Source: Azadirachta indica (taxonomy: Eukaryota; Streptophyta; Magnoliopsida; Sapindales; Meliaceae). Taken from it: 64,000 bases of DNA. Shown piece after piece: positions 1 to 12,385 of this stretch. The DNA is taken from contig CM040453.1 of the NCBI GenBank assembly GCA_022749755.1, positions 2,378,102 through 2,442,101 of the forward strand, in the 5' to 3' direction. The notes below the pieces were generated by a model, which saw only the letters and a program-made list of their open reading frames with translations, searched no databases and was not told where the DNA came from. How positions within the stretch are numbered: position 1 is the first letter of the stretch; every line of letters starts with the position of its first letter. The translations under genes and the position numbers were made by a program.

Positions 1-328
1 GCCACAGCGTGAGTTGCTATTGTTATCCCACTTTATGTATGAAACTGTATTATGGACCAGTTTTGGTCTTAACTTCAGGTCTGTTCTTATATATACATTC
101 TTGTAAATTCTTGAGCCATCCAAAACAAAGAAAAAGACAATTCATTTTCGCTTGGGTTGATGCTTCAGGCGATATTTCGACTATTTTTATTTTGGATCAT
201 TGGAGGCGTTCTTTATTTTTTAAATGTTTTCATTTTTTTTTTTTATTGTTATATCATTGATATAGGAGCACTGAAAACTGCAAAAAACTTTGATCCTTTT
301 TTGTATTCACTATTTGTCCTTTCATTAG
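1..328. other. non-coding stretch left of the PRR7-like exon
   Basis: AT-rich DNA with T-runs and no recognisable coding segment. It ends in a usable acceptor (CATTAG, to base 328) directly before the first PRR7-like exon, so it is most simply the 3' part of an intron whose upstream exon lies outside the window. No receiver-domain coding sequence is visible here. Confidence 0.5.
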
Positions 329-3105
329 TCTAGTGGTAGTGGAAGCGGAAGTGGTATAATGACTCAAAAATCTACCAAGTCAAAAGGTGCTGAAGAGTTA
401 GATGACAACTCTGGCAGCAATGACGAGGATGATATAGGAAGCATTGGTTTGAATATATGGGATATGGGATGGAAGTGACAATGGAAGTGGCACCCAGGCA
501 TTACACGTTTTTGTGAGCTTAAGTTGTTCTTTTGATATTTCCTTATGTATTTTAAAACTATGCTTACGCTTTAGCTTTGTTTTATTTTACTGCTTTGCTT
601 ATTTGGTCCCTGTCTTCTCATTGCTTTGAATAGTAATTATATGGTCGCTTGCCAATTCTGATTCAATAAATTGAAGTAATCTTTGAATTTCTTTATTCTT
701 GGCTACAGCCTACACTCTTATCTATCGCTGTACCTTTATATTGTTGACCAGAACAATTAAATAGGAATTGAACTGTTTATTTACTTGCTTGTTCGGTTCA
801 TTTCCCTTAAATTTGTGCAACTTTCTCTTTTGGTGACATATCTTGCCCTTGGCAGTATATTAAAGAATTCATATGATGTAGAATTAAGAACTTAAGGCTT
901 AATATATTTTAGAAAGTATATTGTTTTTATGAGTTTAGGCATGATTTAGATTTGGTTCTCTCATTTGAATATGATTTGAGTTGCCTGTTTGAAGTAGATT
1001 TATATGGCGACCATAATTTTATAGATCTATTTGTATTTTCATTAGCAGTTTTCAAAGTTGATTTTAATTTAAAATAAAAAGAAATACTAATCTTTATTAT
1101 CTTCTCTTTTCTTTCCTTTTGTCCTGTCCTCTTTGTTTTTTTCACTTTCCTCAATAATGCCTGTCATTTTCACTCTTCTTTCTTATCCAAGTCAATTGCT
1201 AGCAAACGTTTGTTGTTTTATTAAAAATGTTAAAAAAAAATAAAATTATATTAATCTATTTTGAACCTTAAACTAAGTACATAGAGATGTTTTTATTTAG
1301 GTTAAAATAATACGGTAATATGAACTGGAAATCCTAATAAGCTTAGAAATCTTTAACAAATTAAGAAAAGATTAGTAATACTTAAAATAGAAATATACTT
1401 AATAAAATTAAACCTAGTTAAATTAAATAAGTCTAATATCAATTCTAAAAAAATAAAAGAAAAGAAAATTGTATTAAGTCTTTCTTAATGTTAAACTAAT
1501 TATATGGACATGCTTTTATATGGATTAAAATAATAAAATAGCATGAATTAGAATCCCAAATTAGAAAAAGACTAATACTACTGCTAGAAATATACTTAAT
1601 AAAAGTAAATCCAGTGAATCTAAATAAGTTTAATTTTAATTTCTAACAATTTTCACTTTCTTTTCTCTTCCTCTCTTCATTTCTCTCTTTCCTTTCCTAA
1701 ATCAATTGGTAACAAGACTTTCTTGTTTTACATCACTTGTCACAAAGATTTAGCCCAAACAAAGATATATTAAACCCAAAAAGAGATGAGAGATAGAAAC
1801 AAGTACAAACATAGACCAAGACAAATAAAAATGCAATTGTGTGAGGAAATTTAAATGCAAGATCTCTTGCTACAAATTGGCATCGATATTTTGTTAATTT
1901 ATCAACTCACCCAAAAGCTTAATATGAACGCTACCTTAAAAATGCCTATTTAAATTTAAGATAAAGCAAACATGTAATTTAGATTCGGATAGTTTTATTT
2001 AGATTTCATGCCTATTCAAATTTAAGATAAAAAAAATGAACCTACCTTAGAAATGCCAAAAGCATTGACTTGCCATTTCCTAATCCACCGTTTTATGCCA
2101 TCACCATTGCCATGATGCATGGAATATTGTCACTCTCATCATTCAAAAAAATTGCTACAATTTTTCAAAAGGGAAAAAGATTATGCATTGGTTGTGGGCA
2201 TTTAAGCAAAGAGCAAAAGAAAAACTAAGAACTTGCAGAATGGATTGAATCACAAACGGATTGATGATTAAGCTTCCAGAATTATATGTCTCAGTTTGTG
2301 GTTATGTTCTTATGTATGGATCCAAAGAGTTCAATCTTTAAAGGATAGTCGACTTCTTCCTTGAATATTGTTAATTATGATTTTGGTTGAAGTATTTTCC
2401 CATTGGATTTCTTGGATTTTCTTGTCCAGGATTTCAGCAAATGAGTGTGTTATTGAAAGAGAGATAAAGCTCGTATGATCTTAAGCCTATGATTGCTAAT
2501 GGGTTACTTCAAATTATAACCTAAGTTAGATTTTCTTTGGTAGCTTCAATATGCTAAGGATGCCAATTGCTACAAAGATTGCTTGCTTAGCATTTAAAGA
2601 AAAGCTTTCATTTATAGCGCAAAATCGATCCTATGAAATTCAATTTTGAATTTTGAAGTTGAAAAAATAATTTTAAGTGATACAAAACTGCAAGAAAACT
2701 AGCTATGCATGGACTTCTTATTATTATTGTGATTGTTGTGCAGTTGAATGGTTGTTGATGGTAATTATTGGAATTACGATCTTAAAGGATAAGAGTAATT
2801 AAGACGTTAAACTTTTCATAAAAAATTTTCTTATAGGGAAAATCATTGACGAAAAGGTAAACTATCTCTGTATATATTTTAGCTAAACTTCAAGGAAGGT
2901 CTCCAAAACTTTACTCATACTTAAGGACATGTGATAATGGAGGCTTTAACAAGGAAAATCTTTAAATTAAACCTGACAATTTACCTGAGACTAGTAGATG
3001 CCAATAAAATTTTCTCTAAATAATGTATTTGATTTTCTCGAACAGTGCCGGTCCGCATCAGGGACTCTCGTGCAAGCCGTGCAACGTTCCCAGGCAGTTC
3101 CTCTG

Positions 3106-3230
3106 CCGCAAGAGCGCTCGATCAGTGAGCTATTACGCACTCTTTCAAGGGTGGCTGCTTCTAGGCAAACCTCCTGGCTGTCTCTGCACCCCTACCTCCT
3201 TTATCACCGAGCGGTCATTTAGGGGCCTTG
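3106..3230 (-). pseudogene. organellar (probably plastid) 23S rRNA fragment inserted in the nucleus
   Basis: Read on the minus strand, this stretch contains the conserved large-subunit rRNA core: GATAAAGGAGGTAGGGGTGC, then AGGAGGTTTGCCTAGAAGC, then GCGTAATAGCTCACTGATCG. The bacterial equivalent is the segment with GGCTTAGAAGCAGCC and GCGTAATAGCTCACTGG. The sequence is far more GC-rich than its surroundings. It is only about 125 bp, so it is a nuclear insert and not a functional gene. The wording fits chloroplast 23S best from memory; mitochondrial origin is not excluded. The GC-rich bases at 3040-3105 may belong to the same insertion event but I do not recognise them. Confidence 0.8.
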
Positions 3231-4435
3231 TTGAGGAATAGAGTAGGGCGTTAGGAGGAATTGGACAAAGCAAATGCCTTTTTGCTCACATGGGATTGAT
3301 GCCCAGACTATGCAAGGATCTATCCAAGGGCTTATCAACCTGAGAGCCAAGAAGAAGCTGCTCCAGATCAAAGCAAGGATCTTTTATAAATTATCATAGG
3401 TTGCTACTTATCTCTGTTGTACTTTTGGATTAGATCCATTGAAGTGTAAATTTATCTAGTTCTCGTCATACAAATCTTATCAAGCTAATTAAAAGCATGC
3501 TTTACAATAATGTCTCTTTAGACTTAGCCACGTGAATACAAGAACTAACATTGTTGTTTTTCTCAAGTCTTCTATTTGAAAAGCAAAGAGAAGTAAAACC
3601 GTAAGGACCATACACCCTCAATATCATTGCTAGTAAATACTTTTAAAACTTAAATAGCAATTATTTTATGTTGTTTTCACCTTGTCTTGTTAAATGGTTA
3701 TACATTGCCCTTATCTTATATGCGTTAGCTATACTTAAGTGAACCTATTAAACCACAGCTTTAGATTACTTGTTTTTGTAAATTGATTTCCTAAACATAC
3801 ATACTTAAAAGAAATCCCGAAACAACATTCAAGAGATTAATCCATGTATACTCTCTCAAAGATCATCATGTAGGACAGAGTTTTAATATTAAAAAAGTAG
3901 TCACTAATTACCCACAACAACCAATTTAGTAAGACATCATTAGAAATGAAACTTATGAAAATGTCTAAAAATAGTCAACACCCATACTTGTATCACTCAA
4001 TGTCACTACACAAATTAAGAACATACTTTTTTCTTCTTTTCCGGAACTATAAGCATACTTTCTTTGACACAATTATTATATTCAGTCTTTTGTCATGGCC
4101 ATTTCAATATTGAAGACATTTTTTCAAGGAAGATTTTCAAATTTAGCCCAAAAATTGGGCCAATTTTTGAGCCAACCTCAAAATTTGCTTTTAATACTAT
4201 TAAAAAAAAAAAGAAATTTGGATGCTTTTGCCCTCACTTAAAAAAATACTATGCACAAGGTTTTGACCGCAGTATTATTTCGATTAAAACTCACGTTAAA
4301 TTGGAATTACACTATAGTGAAGACTCACTCTTGATTGCAATGCTCTATCGATCCAAATTAAGAACTAAGGTTTTGGTGTTTTTTGGCTATGAAGATAAAT
4401 AGATTTAGAAGTGAGTTTTTTTTTCCCATACATAC

Positions 4436-4436
4436 A

Positions 4437-4467
<31 letters not shown>
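4436..4467. repeat. TG/TA microsatellite
   Basis: Compound dinucleotide run (TG repeats followed by about 10 TA units), non-coding, inside the gap of the PRR7-like pseudogene. Confidence 0.9.
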
Positions 4468-7400
4468 CAGAAGCAAAATTTAAATTTGGCTAAATACGAA
4501 AATGGCCCAATTTTTTGGCTAAATTCCAAAATTTCCTTTTTTCAAAGTCTATTATGTGTTAGATGTTTACTTCAGTGAAACTTAAAAAATTATATGCCTT
4601 CTAACTCTACAAGCAATTACCATATTATGTCCATGATCAACAAGAATAGCAATTTGTCCTCAAAGGGATAATCTAGTTGATTTGATATTTCATGTAGCAA
4701 GAAATGAAGGAATCAATTCCCCACACCCGAACGTTGGATGGAGAATTTTTTTTATTTCTATTTTTGCGTGGAGTAAGGTAGGATTAGGTGTCTAGTAACC
4801 TAAAGAAAAAAGGATAGTTTTTTTTTTTATTATATCTTACAAACATCAAGTGCTCTAGTGTCGAATATCTTATGAGAATAGTATTAACTACTTGGTTAAA
4901 CTAATCAACCACCGCTTAGAGGCTACTTCATTGTAATTTTATTTTGTTTTTATTTGGAAGATACAATTATAAAGAAATGCATTTGATATTCTATTCATAA
5001 GCACTCATCCTTTAACAACATTCGTTAATGCAACTCAAATGACCAACGATACAAATGGTCTTGGAGTAATCAATATAAAATAAAAGAGTATATAGTCATC
5101 AATTGAGTCTTTAACCACTTCAAGTAGAGCATTAAGAATCCTTTGTATGTTTCTGGTGACATAATTAGACATTAACTCTCTTTCAAATTCTTCCCTAATA
5201 ATTACATGCAAATTACTTTAAGTGTTCTTTGAACTTTGTGGTATTGAATTTTTTACTGAATAAGTTTGCAACTTGACTATCTATTTTGATTGGTTTCATA
5301 TCTATTTCTTCCTAGAGTAGCCACCTTTTAGATGATCGGTTCTTGCTTCATGGTCACAATTCATTAATGTACAGATTTCATAATGAATCAGCCATATGCT
5401 TTCCTAAGTCATATTAGTTGTTCCCTGCGTTTTTTGTATTTTTCATTGCTAGTTACACCAAGATATTGCTCTATAGTCAATACTAAAGACATCTTATTTT
5501 GATTGGTTTCCTAAGACATCTTATCATTGACCAAAGTACATCATGATTTTCTATGTAATTAGTATATCATGATGGCCAACCAACTTATACTCTCAAGACA
5601 TAGAAATAAACATGTACCTTTAAACATACTATTCTTCAACTGCATATGTGATATCTTAGGTTGTGCTAGCATTATTTAGAGTGTGATTTTTGTTAGGTGT
5701 TGATGAATTATCTTGCCCCTTAAATCTTTGCCCTTGTTGTACACGACTTGACCTTAGCATCTGTTGATGGTTGTATTGGCTATGGTTTAGAATCTTGGAC
5801 TTTTGTATCCTTCGTTTTCTTTTTGTTGAAATAACCGAACACAAGCTTTTATTTGTACAATTAACTTCTAATGCAAGAAGCTCTTATTCAAATGCAAACT
5901 AGCGCATTTTCAATCATCTCATATTATGATTAATTACACAACAGTAATACTAAATTTCTTATTTCAATTTTAAAGAAAAATTCAAGTCCGCGAATGCTTG
6001 CTTCAACCCATAAAGCGTTACCTTAACTAGTGCTGTATGATTCTAACATATTACCTCATATGTTAAAAAATGGCCAAAAATGCTTCGAGCGGTCAATCAA
6101 AACATTTATGTCTCACATACTCGTGTTTGTGCTTGTGTGTATGGGTTCTGTGTCCGGGAACAAACAGGTTAATGTATCAATTAATTTGTAGAGGCATTTG
6201 TAACAGAAAACCTTTTAATCCAATAACAATGCAAATGTGAGAACCTAGATGCATCGTAACATTCTGCTTTTGCAGAGCTCATGGATGAAGAGGGCAGTAG
6301 AAGTTGAGAGCCCCAATGCAATGGCACGATGGGAACAGTTAGCTGACCCTCCTGATAGCACTTGTGCACAGGTTATTCATTCAAGACCTGAAGCATTTGG
6401 AAACAACTGGGTGCCTATGCCCGCGAGGGAGGAGTGTGAAGGGCAGGATGACGAACTTGGTATGCATCTCTCTGGGTGATTGATTCACTCTGACATATCT
6501 CATATCATCCTCTGTTTTTGTCTTTGATTGAGATTATGGTAAATTCCAATATTTAGAAAATGTTGAGATGGGAAAAGACCTGGAGATAGGAGTACCCAGA
6601 ATTCCAAATTTGCGGTTTGAACTGCCAATCGAAAATGGACCCAACACTGTAGCAGGCGGTAACAAAGAGAAATTTTCTAAATTAATTCTAAGAAAGATGC
6701 TGAGCAAGTAGAGAGTAAATAACTGGAGCCCAGCAGTCTGAAGCCCAAGGCTGATTTGAGAAACCAAGCTGTTGATCCAGTGGGGGTCATCACTAATAGT
6801 ACTGATTCTCCGATTCAGAGTGTAGTTCTCAACATCCCAAATGGTCTCTTCAAGGTCTCTGGCAAGAAAGAAAAGCTCATCTATCACAACAATGAGATAA
6901 CTCCTCTTGAGCTTAGTTTGAAGAGGATGAGAGAGACTGGAGATACTGGGACTAGTCTCAATGACCGAAATTGTTTGAGGCATTCAGACCAGCATTCAGC
7001 CTTTCCAAGGTACAAAGAAATTCTGAATTCGAATAATATCTATCTTCATCCCATAGAACCTCCAAATTTAACAGTTGAATTTTCATATCTTTGCAGATAT
7101 TATTCTGCCTCAACTGCTAATCAGGCTCCCACAGGGACCCTAGGTAGCTGTTCTCCACTTGATAGTAGTTCAGAGGCTCCAAAAACGGAATCCTTACAAA
7201 ACTTTCAACCTACCCCAAATAGCACTCCTCCTAGTCAGCGTTCCAACAGCAGTAGCAATAACAGTGATATGGTTTTCACTACTAATCGTGCTTTTACCGA
7301 ACCAACAGTTTTCAATGACAAGCCAGAACCCAAATCTACTACCAATGTCTCCATCCATCTGCTGGCCTCCAACCAGGACAGCCGACAATAAAAGGTAAGG

Positions 7401-8213
7401 CTGATTCTGCATAAGCCAACACCATTTTGTCCCAGGTGAGGGGCATGAACCAGCAAATCCAAATGCAGCACCATCATCACCACCATGTCCATAATATGCC
7501 ACAGCAGCAACTAGCCAAGAATGATGATTTATTGTTGAAAAACATGAAAGCAACAGCTCCCCAGTGTGGTTCATCCAATGTATTGAGTACATCCATTGAG
7601 AGCAATACTGGTAACAACAGTTTCAATGGAAGCACCTCAGGAAGTAACCACAGAAGCAATGGGCAGAATGGGAGCACAACTGCTTTAAATGTTGGAGGAG
7701 CAAACATTGAAAGTGACAATGAGGTAGCCATGAAAGGCGGACCTTCTGGAACTATTGTATACGGGAGCGGAAGTGGAGTTGACAAAACCTGTTTTGCACA
7801 AAGACAGGCTGCTCTGCGCAAATTTCACCAGAAGAGGAAAGAGAGACGCTTTGAAAACAAGGTAACTAGAATCTTAATTTTAAGATTGGGAACTACGAAA
7901 TCATGACTTAGATTTACCGTAGATGTTACAATTAACTCTTAGCTAGGAGAAACATCTCATTTGGAACTTTCAGTAAGTTAAGAGAACATGACAGCCAATC
8001 AAATGTGTGTGTGCTTCAATTTACATGAATGTGTACATAGACATCGGTCGCACTGGTGAGATAGACGATTTATCCTCTTCAACTGTTTCACCTTTGCAAA
8101 ACATTGCAGTTCCACAGGTACAATCAAGTTGATTTGATCTTTTGCTTTTGCATTATGTAACTGACATTTTTACTGACAATTTTTATGAGAAATGGACAGA
8201 AACATTTTTTATC

Positions 8214-8237
8214 ATCTACTACTACTACTACTACTAC
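8214..8237. repeat. trinucleotide microsatellite (CTA)8
   Basis: Eight near-perfect tandem CTA units in the non-coding region downstream of the PRR7-like pseudogene. Confidence 0.9.
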
Positions 8238-9639
8238 AACACAGAAGCGGACCTTTAATAGGTAGCCTTCTCTAATAAAACTCTGCAATTTGGTGTGGTA
8301 CTGTTATTCTGGAACCATTCATCATAAGTGGATGCTTCAAAGACTCTTTTTCATCTCTTCACCTCTTCTTATGATGTTCTTTCTGCATGATTTTTGTTGC
8401 ATTTTTGTACTGATTCTTTTTTCTCTTTCTCTAGATTGGTTTTCGAGGTCATTTTTTTTACGCAGATATTGAACTAGTGCTCAATTCTTATTTAACATGC
8501 TGATGAAATCAGCAGTATTGAGCATTTGGCCAAGCTTTTTCATACAGAAAAAGCTCTTCTATATTGAAACTGAAGGATGGAGGATGAACTGTCCTTGAGA
8601 AACAATTACAGTGGTACTGTCACACTGTACTTTGTCATTGCTGCCGGTCTTATTTAAGTGTGGCATAAGACTTGCCAAATCTGCAATTACTATTCAGCAA
8701 CAGAGAAAATACTCTGATCACTGGATAATTATATTGTACTGTTAATCATGTTCTCCCAACAAAAGGAGGAATCTTCTACGACCATAGATGAAAAATGAAT
8801 TCATCAATCAATGGATATTCTACCAGTCCACAAAATATGGTGAACATTAGAATTTTTATTTAGTTGGAAGAGGCATTCAAGAAGAAAGCCCTTGAACAAA
8901 ATGATTCAATTATACATTTACAACACGATATGTTATCTAACAAGCAACAAAGGATAAAGCACTTGAACAAACAAGTGTTAAGTAGAATTTCCATGCGAAT
9001 GCTATAAGAAAATCAAAACAAGTTCTCACTTTTGAGAGAGAGAGAGAGAGGAGAGTACCTTCAGGCCTTGGCTTTGTGATGGCAAATGATCGTCAGTGGC
9101 TCCAAAATGAGAACGGGGAAAATGGATGAAAACAGAAAAACAAAGGATGAACAAGTTTATGTTACTTTTGAAAAATGGCTTACCTTTTGGATCAATATGG
9201 AAAGGCAGTTCCACGTGCATATTACAAAAGCTTGCTTTAGTTTCCGGATTTATAACCTAATTTGTATGAGACATGATAATAATTATTAACAACGTGCACA
9301 AGCGAAGCAAAAACTAATCCGAGCCACACAGCCTAGACAAAATTGATAACAACGAGAATTGGTCAGGTGGTCAACTTGTACAATAAGCCCGAGGGACAAG
9401 CTTAACGCGGGTCAAATAATAATGAATTAGCCCACATAGGCATCAGTCTAATGACGTGGCAAAACTTCGGCCTCCGCTTTATGACATGGCAGAATTTGTT
9501 AGCTGCCCTGATGTCGCGTAATTTTTACGAGCCCTTCTCAATGCAACAGTATATGGATATCCTTACAGTTCGGTCCTATGCTTTATCCAAATAATGCGGG
9601 TCATGCCAACAGCAACCAAAAGACCAAAATAGTTGCTTT

Positions 9640-9647
9640 CCACGTGG
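9640..9647. promoter_or_regulatory. G-box palindrome
   Basis: CCACGTGG is the classical binding core of bZIP and bHLH factors. It sits among other ACGT or near-ACGT motifs (ATGACGTGGC near 9452). No intact gene starts nearby, so function is uncertain. Confidence 0.35.
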
Positions 9648-10216
9648 CAATGCAGAGTGCATTTCCAACGCATAGAATGATGCCATTTAATTCATCCAAT
9701 GAACCAGCTTCACATATTGAATCTTGAGGATGCTTGCTGCATCTTAAGATTCTCAGGTGTAGCCACTTGATTCAAAGCAACAATCCGAAAATACATGAGT
9801 TTGCAATTCTGTTGACCAAACATGAGGGATAAAAAGACTGACCACCTAGTAAAAAGTATCAAAACGCAAATCTCACCTGCACGCAGACAACAAGAAAGAA
9901 TCTTTCAAAAGAAAATCTATGGAGGTTGATAAGAATATGCAATGTTCAAACAAATGCTTGTTTTTCGTTCCAGCAAACAAAAGCTAATTTGATTTGAGTT
10001 GAAGGCAACACAATCCAGCACTTCATAATGTCTCCAGACCCCAAAAATCTTTGATCTGGGTGCAGCAATCTTCAAAGCAAATCTCTTCTCTCTTCCATAA
10101 CCATCAATAAAAGTCACAAGCGTTTTTCTCCTCACATTCACATCCAGCCACATAGTAACCATGAACTATTCATTCCTGCAAACGGTAACTATATATCTAT
10201 GTACGGATCTGGTCCT

Positions 10217-12345
10217 CAGACTTGACTTCCAGAATAGAAATATTCAACATTGTTTTCCTTGATTGAAGTGAAAACTCTGTATCTTGTTCCCTAAGCTCCC
10301 AAGCCTATGAGAAGTTCCCTCGTTCAAAACTGTCAACTGCAAGAAAGAAATATTTTGGAAATCAAGGAAAACATACAGATGACAAAAATAAAATCTTAGT
10401 TGAGCAAAAGTATTTGCCTTCTCAAACTCCTCATACCATAGCAGCATGTGTACAGAAAATTTAAGATAAGTAACATTGCATTTCCTGCACATTGTTCTAA
10501 AAGAGCTTAAAAATGTGACAACCACAGTAGCTGAAAGCATTTTGGCCTGTTGTCAATCCAATGATTCACATGAGGTAAGTAATAGAATCATGCTTATTAT
10601 TATACCGAGGTTTCGCTAAACTTAAAATGCTAGTGTTCCATTACCAGGGAAGTCAACACCATGCGTAAACCACAGCCCATCCACATATTAGAGAGATATG
10701 TAATGAACATGCAAAACAAATATTAGCAACCGTAGGGATTAATTTCTATGAATTTTTCTGTGCAACCCTTCTACTCAGGCTATGTGACAAAGGCAATACA
10801 CACAGTTATGGAAGAGCAAATATGCAAAGATAATAAAAATCCTAATTGATTCTCAATTCAAATCACATAAAAGTGCAATGATAGATTGACATTACTGCTT
10901 AAACTTTTGTTAGTATCTAAAATCAGCATAGCATTGCCACTCTTGGAATCATAGAATTATGGATGCAGAGACAAAGGAACTGATAAAGGTTCATTTTCAC
11001 AGGCTACATCAAGTTTCTTATCATGAAATCATTCGTCTCAGAACTCTTGGTTTAGAAACAAATTCAAATTAAGAACAATGTTGAGTGAGAGTAATAAATA
11101 CAGCTATACCTGTCCATGCACATCAGCTGCCAAACCAGTACCCAAAGGTTCAGCCTTAATCAATATGTCTGCAAGATACTCCATCTGTAATATAAAAGTA
11201 GACCCCTCCATGCTTGAACAGATATCCTCATGATTAAGTGTGACTTATGTACAATCCTGGGACAGAAATCAAATAAGAATAGACCAAGAAGTAGCTTCAA
11301 TTGAACAAAAGGAGAGGGACCATGGACATCGTTAGGAGAAAAGAGGAAACACTGCAGCTTTGTCTTACAAATTCTGATGTTAAAGCATGACAGTAATGCA
11401 GGAAGTCTAGGACATAATCAGAAGCACCATTTGCAGCCACCTTCATAAGAGGAACATCATCTATCGTAATAGTAACATAGTTCTTCTTATCTCCAGGTAA
11501 GCCACTTAAATTTTTTTGTATTTTCTCATACAATGAAATAAAAGTGCCTTCACCGGTTTTCACTTGATCTCCATCTAGCAATGTATCAAAATCAAAAGGG
11601 TTCAGTGTCATCACTTCAAGAATATTAATCTTTCTTCTAAGTCCTATAATAGCTCAATAAACTTTCAGTTTGCAGAGCACTAAATATATTTTCAACAAAA
11701 ATAACATTCTAAAATACACGCTTGAAATAGTAGGTCAAAAATCCAAAGAAAATGTAATTCAAATGGTTACCGACTATCTTAATAATTACAACATAATTAT
11801 TCTACCAACAAGAATGCTGTCTTATTCATATTACAATTGGTCTACGAAATATAAATGCTAACCATTAACTCCGTTCATTGAAATTTTACCAAACATATTT
11901 ATTGGGGTTGAGAAGGTACCTGATTTTCTCACCTGGACCCCGCAGCATAAGCATGTCGAAGAAAATGAATCGTTTATTATCCCTCTGTGTTACTAAGTTG
12001 CACCCCTGTTACAACACCATAACTAGATAACATAAACAGCATAAGAAAATGAGAACCAAAAAATTAATAATTTCAGACTGAAAATGTACTTAACTAAAAC
12101 ATAGAATGCGATGACAGAGAGAGTACGAGTTTACGCAGGATCCGATCGTAGTGAGAGAATGAGTAAGCGAAGGCGACGAAGATGATAACATTAGATGAAT
12201 TTGGAGCGAGGGAGCGTTTTACGAGTAGGTGAAGCGCGAAGGAGCCGCTTGTCTCGACGCAGTCGTCGATCACCAGAACTCGGCCGCGGAGAGACCATGG
12301 CTCGCTCTGCTGGTCGAACCCTAGAGCTCTATGAAGAAGATTCAA
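10217..12345 (-). pseudogene. ELP6: Elongator complex subunit 6 (ELP6) locus with disabling lesions
   Basis: ELP6 is one of three RecA-fold subunits of the Elp4-Elp5-Elp6 ring of Elongator, which modifies wobble uridines of tRNA. Homologous exons on the minus strand: 12127-12345 ([16 protein letters not shown]-type loop, HYDRILRKL), 11933-12005 (GCNLVTQRDNKRFIFFDML), 11369-11613 (ITIDDVPLM, DYVLDFLHYCH), 11110-11256 ([19 protein letters not shown]) and 10217/10244-10336 (LTVLNEG). Lesions seen: there is no ATG between the in-frame upstream TGA and the first conserved residues (the codon at the expected start reads ATT, and the open frame begins only at a TTG); TAA at 11247-11245 replaces a conserved Leu/sense codon in exon 4; and a frameshift near 10260-10266 makes the frame stop at 10244, although the family-like tail (ending EYFYSGSQ) continues in the next frame to TGA 10219-10217. 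All exon phases otherwise agree. Most likely a recent pseudogene or a null allele. Confidence 0.8.
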
Positions 12346-12385
12346 AATAAGAGAAATCGCTCTGCGAATTCACTGTGGATTAGGC

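Larger units (their letters stand above)
498..6275. other. 5.8-kb gap between PRR7-like exons, non-coding
   Basis: The stretch is AT-rich, with no plausible gene on either strand. It starts at CAG/GCATT, a GC- rather than GT-type donor position, and ends at a good acceptor (TTTTGCAG). It contains an organellar 23S rRNA fragment at about 3106-3230, a GC-rich patch of unknown origin just left of it (about 3040-3105), and a TG/TA microsatellite at 4436-4467. ORFs of up to 112 codons here have no recognisable content. The size suggests an intron inflated by insertions, but I could not delimit a transposon. Confidence 0.6.
329..7861 (+). pseudogene. PRR7: PRR7-like pseudo-response regulator, decayed, lacking the receiver region in-window and half of the CCT domain
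   Basis: PRR7-type proteins are nuclear transcriptional repressors of the circadian clock, with an N-terminal receiver-like domain and a C-terminal CCT domain. Recognisable exons: 329-497 (Ser/Gly run, then TQKSTKSKGAEE and SNDEDDIGSIGLN), 6276-6459 (WEQLADPPDSTCAQVIHS), 6557-7009, then 7097-7861 (STANQAPTG, poly-His near 7460-7490, and the CCT start FAQRQAALRKFHQKRKERR). Lesions seen directly: a frameshift near 455-465 ending at TGA 475-477; a frameshift near 6678-6690; a TAA in the expected frame just before LEPSSLKPK; another frame break before 7391; and TAA instead of a sense codon near 7410. The CCT stops at FENK with a donor at 7862, and the expected second-half exon (VRYQSRKK type) is not found downstream. 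The receiver exons could lie left of base 1. The conserved splice junctions mean it decayed from a spliced gene and is not a retrocopy. Confidence 0.85.
7862..10216. other. intergenic region between the PRR7-like and ELP6-like pseudogenes
   Basis: I see no convincing coding sequence. It holds a CTA/TAC microsatellite (8214-8237), a GA run (about 9034-9051), and several ACGT-core motifs between 9440 and 9650, including a perfect G-box palindrome (CCACGTGG at 9640-9647). The missing last PRR7 exon was looked for here by eye and not found. Confidence 0.6.

Noticed and set aside
2998..3241. Overlapping open frames of 72-74 codons
   Set aside because: They lie on the organellar rRNA fragment and its GC-rich neighbour; the bases encode rRNA, not protein.
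4064..4402. 112-codon open frame
   Set aside because: Low-complexity, AT-rich, no recognisable domain, with a poly-lysine stretch from an A-run; judged to be chance.
7194..7821. Minus-strand frames of 91-132 codons
   Set aside because: Antisense shadows of the PRR7-like coding sequence; the His-rich and Asn/Ser-rich codons read backwards give long stop-free stretches.
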